Shown here: positions 58,336-64,000 of the stretch, piece by piece | Numbering within the stretch: position 1 is the first letter of the stretch | How the letters are laid out: each line of letters begins with the position of its first letter | From: Chloroflexota bacterium | GTDB lineage: Bacteria; Chloroflexota; UBA11872 | DNA length: 64,000 nt | Reading direction: 5' to 3' | Assembly (NCBI GenBank): GCA_026706485.1 | Contig: JAPOYR010000011.1 | Location: 62,001-126,000, forward strand | The notes under the pieces: model-generated | Told to the model about the DNA's origin: nothing | The model's input: only the letters and a program-made list of their open reading frames with translations | Database searches by the model: none | Made by a program: the position numbers and the translations under genes

Positions 58336-59330
58336 GCGCCAACGGCCCGCTGCTCCGAGTCTCCGAGCTGCAGGTGCACTTCCGCACCCGCGACGGCTCC
58401 CTCGAGGCCGTGGACCGAATCAACTTTGAGATCGGGGCCAACGAGGTCTTTGGTCTCGTCGGCGAGAGCGGTTCCGGCAAGTCGGTCACCGCGCTCTCGA
58501 TCCTGGGGCTGGTGCCATCTCCCGGGCGCATCGTCGGCGGCGACATCGTGTTTGGCGGGCGCAACCTGCGCGAGCTCCCGGAGCGCGTGGTACGCACCAT
58601 CCGCGGAGGCGAGATCGGGATGATCTTCCAGAATCCCCGGGCCTCCCTGGATCCGGTGCGCACGGTGGCGGTGCAGTTGTCCCGCGCGCTGCGCGCCCAT
58701 CATGATCTTGGCCGCGGCGAAGTCCGTCGCCGGTCGGTTCAGATGTTGCGGGACCTTGGCATGCCCGACCCCGAGTCGGCGCTCACGCGATACCCGCATC
58801 AGCTCTCGGGGGGAATGTGCCAGCGTGTGATGGTCGCCATGATGCTGTCGTCGCGTCCGCGACTGTTGATTGCCGATGAGCCGACCACGGCGCTGGACGA
58901 AACCGTGGGCGCACAGCTCTTGGAGCACCTCCGGCGATTCAAGGAGGAGCACGCCGCCTCGATCCTGTTGATCACCCACGACATGGGCGTGATTGCCGAG
59001 ATGTGTGATCGCGTTGGCGTCATGCACGCCGGGCACATCGTCGAGGTGGGGCCGGTCGGCGCCGTCTTTCGCGATCCCCGCCACCCGTACACGCGGGCGC
59101 TCTTGGATTCGACCTTGCGTATCGACCGCGACAGCCCGCTGTCGGACATCGAACGCATTCCCGGCGTCGTGCCCAACCTGCTGCATCCGCCGCCGGGCTG
59201 CCGTTTCGCCGACCGCTGCGCGCACGTGCTGCCGGCCTGCCGGCCGGCGAAACCCCCGAGGCTTGAAGTAGCGCCCGGGCACCACGTCCTCTGCCAGGAG
59301 ACGGTTATCCGTGAATTCGCCGCTGCTTAG
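58332..59330 (+). CDS. Dpp/Opp-type importer ATP-binding protein (DppD-like)
   Basis: The 332-residue ATPase has Walker A GLVGESGSGKSVTALS, Q-loop MIFQNPRASLDPV, signature HQLSGGMCQRVMVA, Walker B LLIADEPTTALDET and H-loop LLITHDMGVI. The C-terminal cysteines CRFADRCAHVLPAC match the family's Fe-S motif. It starts at an ATG inside the DppC stop (ATGA) and overlaps the next gene by 20 bases, so all four transporter genes are translationally coupled. Confidence 0.9.
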   Translation: MSANGPLLRVSELQVHFRTRDGSLEAVDRINFEIGANEVFGLVGESGSGKSVTALSILGLVPSPGRIVGGDIVFGGRNLRELPERVVRTIRGGEIGMIFQNPRASLDPVRTVAVQLSRALRAHHDLGRGEVRRRSVQMLRDLGMPDPESALTRYPHQLSGGMCQRVMVAMMLSSRPRLLIADEPTTALDETVGAQLLEHLRRFKEEHAASILLITHDMGVIAEMCDRVGVMHAGHIVEVGPVGAVFRDPRHPYTRALLDSTLRIDRDSPLSDIERIPGVVPNLLHPPPGCRFADRCAHVLPACRPAKPPRLEVAPGHHVLCQETVIREFAAA

Positions 59331-60327
59331 CGTCACCAAGCTATTCAAGTATTTCGCGTCGCACGGTCAGCGCGAGCTCCGGGGGACGCCCGAGCAGTTG
59401 CGACAGGACGGGCCAGTGCGCGCGGTGGACGGAGTGACGTTCGAGGTGCACTCGCACGAGACCTTTGGATTGGTGGGGGAAAGCGGGTGCGGCAAGTCCA
59501 CCCTGGGGAGATGCATCCTGCGGCTGCTCGAGCCCACGTCTGGATCGGTGGCGTTCGGCGAGGTGGACGTGACGCGGGCCGCCGGCCAGCAGTTGCGCGA
59601 CCTGCGTCAGCGGATGCAGATCGTCTTCCAGGACGCGGGCCAATCGCTGAGCCCGATGCGCACCGTGCGCGCCACGCTGGCCGAGCCGCTGCGCATTCAC
59701 GGCCTGGCACGCGGCGAGAACGCGGCGCGGCGCGTGCTCGAGCTCCTGGGCCAAGTGGGGCTCGAACCGATGCACCGCAGCCGCTATCCCCATCAACTGA
59801 GCGGGGGGCAGCAGCAGCGGGTGGCGATCGCGCGGGCGCTGGCGACCGAGCCCGACTTCATCGTCCTGGATGAACCGACCTCGGCGCTGGACTCATCCCT
59901 GAAGCTCACCGTGGTCGATCTGCTCCAACAGGTCCAAGATGCGACCGGGGTTTCCTACCTGCTGATCTCGCACGACCTCACCATCGTGCGGCACACGTGC
60001 GACCGCGTGGCGGTGATGTATCTCGGGGCAATCGTGGAAATCGCCGCCACCGCGCAAGTCTTCGACGACGCCTTGCATCCGTACACGCAGGCACTGATCG
60101 CGTCGATCCCGATCCCGGATCCTTTCACCAAACGCGAGCGCATTCTGCTGCCGGGAGAACCGCCCAGCCCCGCCAACATTCCCACCGGATGCCGGTTTCA
60201 GACGCGCTGCTCCTTCGTGATGGAGCGCTGTCGGCACGAGGAGCCGTCGCTGCTGGACGCCAAGCCCGGCCATCGGGTCGCCTGCTTCCTCTATTCCGAG
60301 GCCGAGCGCGAGGCGGCGCCAGCATGA
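59311..60327 (+). CDS. Dpp/Opp-type importer ATP-binding protein (DppF-like)
   Basis: The 338-residue ATPase starts at a GTG. It has the DppF pre-Walker insert (RELRGTPEQLRQDGPVRAVD), Walker A GLVGESGCGKSTLGRC, Q-loop IVFQDAGQSLSPMRTV, signature HQLSGGQQQRVAIARA, Walker B IVLDEPTSALDSS and H-loop LLISHDLTIV. CRFQTRCSFVMERC is the C-terminal cysteine motif. Its stop overlaps the start of the hydantoinase subunit A gene (ATGA), tying transport to that enzyme. Confidence 0.9.
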   Translation: MNSPLLSVTKLFKYFASHGQRELRGTPEQLRQDGPVRAVDGVTFEVHSHETFGLVGESGCGKSTLGRCILRLLEPTSGSVAFGEVDVTRAAGQQLRDLRQRMQIVFQDAGQSLSPMRTVRATLAEPLRIHGLARGENAARRVLELLGQVGLEPMHRSRYPHQLSGGQQQRVAIARALATEPDFIVLDEPTSALDSSLKLTVVDLLQQVQDATGVSYLLISHDLTIVRHTCDRVAVMYLGAIVEIAATAQVFDDALHPYTQALIASIPIPDPFTKRERILLPGEPPSPANIPTGCRFQTRCSFVMERCRHEEPSLLDAKPGHRVACFLYSEAEREAAPA

Positions 60328-62363
60328 GCCGGAGCCTGGCAGTCGACATTGGAGGCACATTCACCGACCTGGTGCTGTTGGACCACGAGACGCGGGAGCT
60401 GCGAGTCGCCAAGTCGTCCTCGAGCCCCGACGCGCTGGCGGAAGGCGTGCTGGCGTGCCTGGCGAGCGCCGGCGCGGAGCTTGCCGAGGTCGAGTTTTTC
60501 GTTCACGGCACCACAGTTGGTCTCAATGCCGTTCTCGAGGGAAAGGGCGTCCCGACTGGGCTGGTGACCACCCGGGGCTTTCGCGATATCTACGCGATCG
60601 GGCGCATGGACAAGCCCGACATGTACAGCTACGTCTACGAGAAGCCTCGACCGCTGGTGCCGCGGGACCGAGTGTTCGAGGTCGACGCGCGAATCGACGC
60701 GTTCGGCCAGGTGCTCGTGCCGCTGGACGCCGCCGAGGTCGAGGCACTGGCGGAGGCGCTCGAGGATCGCGGAGTGCGCTCAGTGGCGGTGTGCACCCTG
60801 CACGCCTATGCCAATCCGGCGCATGAGCTGGAGATCAGGCGAATCCTCGCACGGCGCCTCCACGGGGTGAGCATTTCGCTTTCTCACGAAGTGAGCGGGG
60901 AATGGCGCGAATACGAGCGCACCAGCACGGTGGTGATGAACGCCTACTTGCAGCCGTTGATCACGGCGTACTTGGAGGACCTGGAGCGACAGCTGGCCGG
61001 GCGCGGGTATCACCGCTCGCTGTATGTGATGCAGTGCAACGGCGGCATCATGAACGCGGCCTTGGCCAAGGCCCGGTCGATCCAGACGCTGCTGTCGGGC
61101 CCGGCGGGCGGCGCAATCGGCGCCTCGCAGGTGGCGCGTCGGCTCGGCGACGCCAAGATCATCAGCCTGGACATGGGCGGCACCAGCTGCGACGTGAGTC
61201 TGGTCATCGACGGCGACGTGGGCTTGACCACCGACACCGAGATCAACCGGCTGCCCGTGCTGGTGCCCATGCTGCAAGTGAACGCCATCGGCGCGGGCGG
61301 AGGCTCGCTGGCGCGGGTGGAGATCGACGGCTCCCTGCGAGTGGGCCCGCAGAGCGCCGGCGCGCAGCCGGGTCCGGCGTGCTATGGACGCGGCGGACGC
61401 GAGCCGACCGTCACCGATGCCAACCTGGTGTTGGGGCGCATCGGCGCGGATACGTTCGCCCATCTCGGCCTTCAGATCCAGCCCGATCTGGCCGCCGAGG
61501 CGGTGACCCGCGGGGTGGCTCAGCCCCTCGGCATGAACGTCGAGCAAGCGGCTGAAGGGATCGTGCGGCTGGTGACGAACCACATGGCCAACGCCGTGCG
61601 CGAGATCACCATTGGCCGCGGGCTGTCGCCCAAGGACTTCAGCCTGCTCGCGTTCGGCGGGGCGGGACCAATGCACGCCGTGGGCATCGCGCGGGAAATG
61701 GGCATTTCGAAAGTGATTGTTCCGCCGGCGCCGGGAACGTTTTCCGCATGGGGCATGTTGTTCGCGGATTTTCGGCAAGACTTGGTTCGCACCGTCGTAC
61801 TCGCCGTCGAGCCGGGCTCGCTGGGCGAGATCGAGTCGCTATTCGCCGAGTTGGAGGCCGGCGGCCGCACCCTGCTCATGCGGCAAGACGTGCTCGAGGA
61901 CTCGCACGAGTTCGTGCGTCAGGTGGACCTGCGCTACCGGGGACAGGAGCACACGTTGACACTGCCGGCACCGCCGGAGTTTGGCCCGAGCTCGGTCAAG
62001 GAATCGTTCGATGAGGCGCATCGCCGCGTCTACGGCTACGACCTGGCCGAGCCGATTGAGATCGTCAATCTGCGCCTGGCCGCGCGCGGCGCCACTGACC
62101 GGCCGGAGCTCAAGCCGATTGAGGCCGCCGAGCCGGGTTCGCGACTAACGCCCTTTCGCCGGTCGCCGGTCTACTTCGAGGACGCCTATTGCGACACGCC
62201 GCATTTCAATCGCGGCGATCTGCGCGCCGGTCACGCACTCAGCGGTCCGGCAATCGTCAGCGAGGCCAGCAGCACGACCGTAATACCGCCGCGCGCACGG
62301 CTGACCGTCGACGCCTACGGCTTCTTGATCGTCGACACGGAGGGGGGCGCGCATGGCAGCTGA
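60324..62363 (+). CDS. hyuA: Hydantoinase/oxoprolinase subunit A family protein
   Basis: The 679-residue protein has the ASKHA-type ATPase signature SLAVDIGGTFTDLVLLD at the N-terminus and VHGTTVGLNAVLEGKG (about residues 60-75). Later come ARSIQTLLSGPAGGAIGASQ, IISLDMGGTSCDVSLVIDG and LLAFGGAGPMHAVGIA. These are family landmarks of ATP-dependent N-methylhydantoinase, 5-oxoprolinase and acetone carboxylase beta subunits. Together with subunit B it would open a cyclic amide such as a hydantoin or 5-oxoproline at the cost of ATP. The cytoplasmic enzyme is encoded directly behind its probable importer. Which substrate is used cannot be told. Confidence 0.9.
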   Translation: MSRSLAVDIGGTFTDLVLLDHETRELRVAKSSSSPDALAEGVLACLASAGAELAEVEFFVHGTTVGLNAVLEGKGVPTGLVTTRGFRDIYAIGRMDKPDMYSYVYEKPRPLVPRDRVFEVDARIDAFGQVLVPLDAAEVEALAEALEDRGVRSVAVCTLHAYANPAHELEIRRILARRLHGVSISLSHEVSGEWREYERTSTVVMNAYLQPLITAYLEDLERQLAGRGYHRSLYVMQCNGGIMNAALAKARSIQTLLSGPAGGAIGASQVARRLGDAKIISLDMGGTSCDVSLVIDGDVGLTTDTEINRLPVLVPMLQVNAIGAGGGSLARVEIDGSLRVGPQSAGAQPGPACYGRGGREPTVTDANLVLGRIGADTFAHLGLQIQPDLAAEAVTRGVAQPLGMNVEQAAEGIVRLVTNHMANAVREITIGRGLSPKDFSLLAFGGAGPMHAVGIAREMGISKVIVPPAPGTFSAWGMLFADFRQDLVRTVVLAVEPGSLGEIESLFAELEAGGRTLLMRQDVLEDSHEFVRQVDLRYRGQEHTLTLPAPPEFGPSSVKESFDEAHRRVYGYDLAEPIEIVNLRLAARGATDRPELKPIEAAEPGSRLTPFRRSPVYFEDAYCDTPHFNRGDLRAGHALSGPAIVSEASSTTVIPPRARLTVDAYGFLIVDTEGGAHGS

Positions 62364-64000
62364 CGCAGTGACGATCGAGTTGATCCGCAACGCGCTGATT
62401 TCGGTGACGGGCGAGATGCGGACCAAGATCATGCGATCAGCGTTCAGCCCGATCATCTACGAGTCGCTGGATTTCTCGGTCGCGTTCTTCAACGAGCGGG
62501 TGGAGACGCTGGCCCAGGCCGACGGACTGCCGTACTTCCTGTGCGACCTGCCCAACGCGGTGCGGGCGGTGATCGAGGACGTGGGCGGGGTCGAGCACAT
62601 GCACGCCGGCGATGTCTTCCTCGTCAACGATCCCTATCGCTGCTCGCAGCACCCGCAAGACGTCAGCATCGTCAAGCCCGCCTACTACCGGGAGGTGCTC
62701 TTCGGCTTCACCGCGGTGCGGGTGCATCTGATCGATCTGGGCGGCAAGGCCGGCTTCGCGAGCACCGACGCCACCGAGATCTTCCAAGAGGGCCTGGTGA
62801 TTCCGACGGTACACCTGCACGTCGAAGGGCGGCTCAATGAGGAGATCGTGCGGCTGATGTCGGCCAACAGCCGCATGTCGCGGTCCACCATGCTCGGCGA
62901 CCTGCAGGCGCAGGTGGGCGCCTGCATCGTGGGTGAAGAGCGTCTCGTCGAGGTGATCGACCGCTACGGCTACGACCTGTACCGCGAGTGCTGCGACGCG
63001 CTGCTGGTGCAGGGCGAGGCCTACGCCCGCGCCAAGGTCCAAGAGATCCCCGACGGCAGGTACTCGGCGGAGCTGTTCTTGGATGACGACGGAGTCAACC
63101 GCGACGTGCCGGTCCGAATCGAGGTGACGCTGATCGTCGACGAGTCGGACATGGTGGTGGACCTGACCGGTTCGAGCGGCCCGTGCGCCGGGCCCTACAA
63201 CATGAACCCGAACTACACCAACGCCATTTGTCGGATTGCGTTCAAGAGCCTGACGAGCCCGCATGAGCCGTCGAACGAAGGGCACTTTCGGCCCGTTCAA
63301 GCGCAGGTGCCTGCCGAATCGGTCTTCAACGCCCGGCGGCCGTCGCCCGTGTTCTGGGGTTTCAAAACGGCGGGCACCCTGGTCGATTGCATTCGCCGCG
63401 CCGCGACGCAGGCGGTGGTTGAGCAGCCGATGGCGGGCAACTACGGCTGGAGCTGCGGCGCCCACGTGTTCGGTGAAGATCCCTCCGACGGCAGCTTCTT
63501 CGCCATGGTGGACGAAGCCGGCGGCGGCTGGGGCGCGCGGCCAGGCGCCGACGGTGAGGACGCCATGGTGATGGGGGGCATTCGCAACAACCCGGTTGAG
63601 GTCTCCGAGCGAAAGTTCCCTGTGAGGGTGGAGGCCTACGAGCTCCGGGCAGGGTCGGGCGGGGCCGGAGCGTTTCGCGGCGGCCTTGGCGTGCGGCGAG
63701 CGACCCGCCTGCTGGCCGACGTGCGCCTGGTGGCGAACTTCGAACGCTCGCAGTGTCTGCCCTGGGGGTTGCACGGCGGACAGCCGGGGCGGGGCAGCTT
63801 CATCGAGCTTCACTCCCCGGACGACCACGTGGAGCGGGTGCAGAAGTGCACCAACCATGCACTGCCAGCCGGATCGCGCATGGTCTATTTCACCGGTGGA
63901 GGCGGCGGCTACGGGGACCCGCGCGAGCGTGCGATCGAGCGGGTGGTGGACGACCTGCGTCGCGGCCACATCACGCCGGCTGAGGCGGAGTCCGACTATG
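62353..64000 (+). CDS. hyuB: Hydantoinase/oxoprolinase subunit B family protein, C-terminus beyond window
   Basis: Starting at an ATG that overlaps the subunit A stop by 11 bases, the frame is open to the window end (549 residues). It begins DAVTIELIRNALISVTGEMR and then TKIMRSAFSPIIYE. It contains GDVFLVNDPYRCSQHPQDVS, DLTGSSGPCAGPYNMNPNYT, GGWGARPGADGEDAMVMGG and GGLGVRRATRLLAD. These match subunit B of N-methylhydantoinase/5-oxoprolinase, with conserved acidic metal-binding residues in the NDP region. It should form the heteromeric enzyme with the preceding product. The last visible segment, FTGGGGGYGDPRERA, is the usual C-terminal region, so only a few tens of residues are missing. Confidence 0.9.
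   Translation, partial: MAADAVTIELIRNALISVTGEMRTKIMRSAFSPIIYESLDFSVAFFNERVETLAQADGLPYFLCDLPNAVRAVIEDVGGVEHMHAGDVFLVNDPYRCSQHPQDVSIVKPAYYREVLFGFTAVRVHLIDLGGKAGFASTDATEIFQEGLVIPTVHLHVEGRLNEEIVRLMSANSRMSRSTMLGDLQAQVGACIVGEERLVEVIDRYGYDLYRECCDALLVQGEAYARAKVQEIPDGRYSAELFLDDDGVNRDVPVRIEVTLIVDESDMVVDLTGSSGPCAGPYNMNPNYTNAICRIAFKSLTSPHEPSNEGHFRPVQAQVPAESVFNARRPSPVFWGFKTAGTLVDCIRRAATQAVVEQPMAGNYGWSCGAHVFGEDPSDGSFFAMVDEAGGGWGARPGADGEDAMVMGGIRNNPVEVSERKFPVRVEAYELRAGSGGAGAFRGGLGVRRATRLLADVRLVANFERSQCLPWGLHGGQPGRGSFIELHSPDDHVERVQKCTNHALPAGSRMVYFTGGGGGYGDPRERAIERVVDDLRRGHITPAEAESDY

Overview
The window is GC-rich bacterial chromosome (my impression is about 65% G+C, lower near 43.0-44.1 kb) and is densely coded on both strands. 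Both solute-binding lipoproteins carry long Val/Glu/Lys linkers, a habit of Chloroflexota. Together with frequent GTG starts, many small dispersed repeats and a heterotrophic oxidoreductase/amidohydrolase gene set, this suggests a Chloroflexota bacterium, perhaps a marine or sponge-associated lineage. The taxonomic assignment is inference. I see no rRNA, intact tRNA or CRISPR array.

Region 1 (1-15.1 kb) is mainly sugar-acid and carbohydrate metabolism: a ketopantoate reductase (cut by the window edge), a tandem metallo-beta-lactamase-fold hydrolase, a zinc alcohol dehydrogenase, lysA, a VapBC-like toxin-antitoxin pair, a small sigma-70 factor, a D-2-hydroxyacid dehydrogenase, a TIM-barrel isomerase overlapping an SDR, a Gfo/Idh/MocA oxidoreductase, a GH78-like rhamnosidase and a small lipoprotein.

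Region 2 (15.1-29.6 kb) holds the remains of an AbrB/PIN toxin-antitoxin pair, an MDR dehydrogenase, a transglutaminase-fold protein, a ThDP enzyme, an Old Yellow Enzyme, a three-gene ABC exporter, a second TIM-barrel protein, an M20 peptidase, an intact Phd/PIN pair, a decayed FitA-like antitoxin, a sarcosine-oxidase-type flavoenzyme and an unusual M19 dipeptidase homologue.

Region 3 (29.8-43.7 kb) is the signalling region and the most unusual part. It encodes a secreted protein with four tandem Cache-like domains, an NCS2-type permease fused to an RsbW-like ATPase domain, a class V aminotransferase, a Gly/Glu/His-rich lipoprotein followed by an OmpR-type regulator and its kinase, a one-piece GAF-PAS-kinase-receiver-winged-helix protein whose receiver has Asn instead of the phospho-acceptor Asp, and a NarL-type kinase/regulator pair ending against an IS481 remnant.

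Region 4 (44.6-64 kb) contains two complete Opp/Dpp-type ABC importer operons. The first embeds an M20 peptidase and an amidohydrolase between its permease and ATPase genes. The second is headed by a FadR-type GntR regulator with a palindrome in its own promoter and ends in hydantoinase/oxoprolinase subunits A and B (B cut by the window end). Both have a strong hairpin between the binding-protein gene and the first permease gene. Intergenic gaps throughout carry short palindromic repeat families, some placed where terminators are expected.
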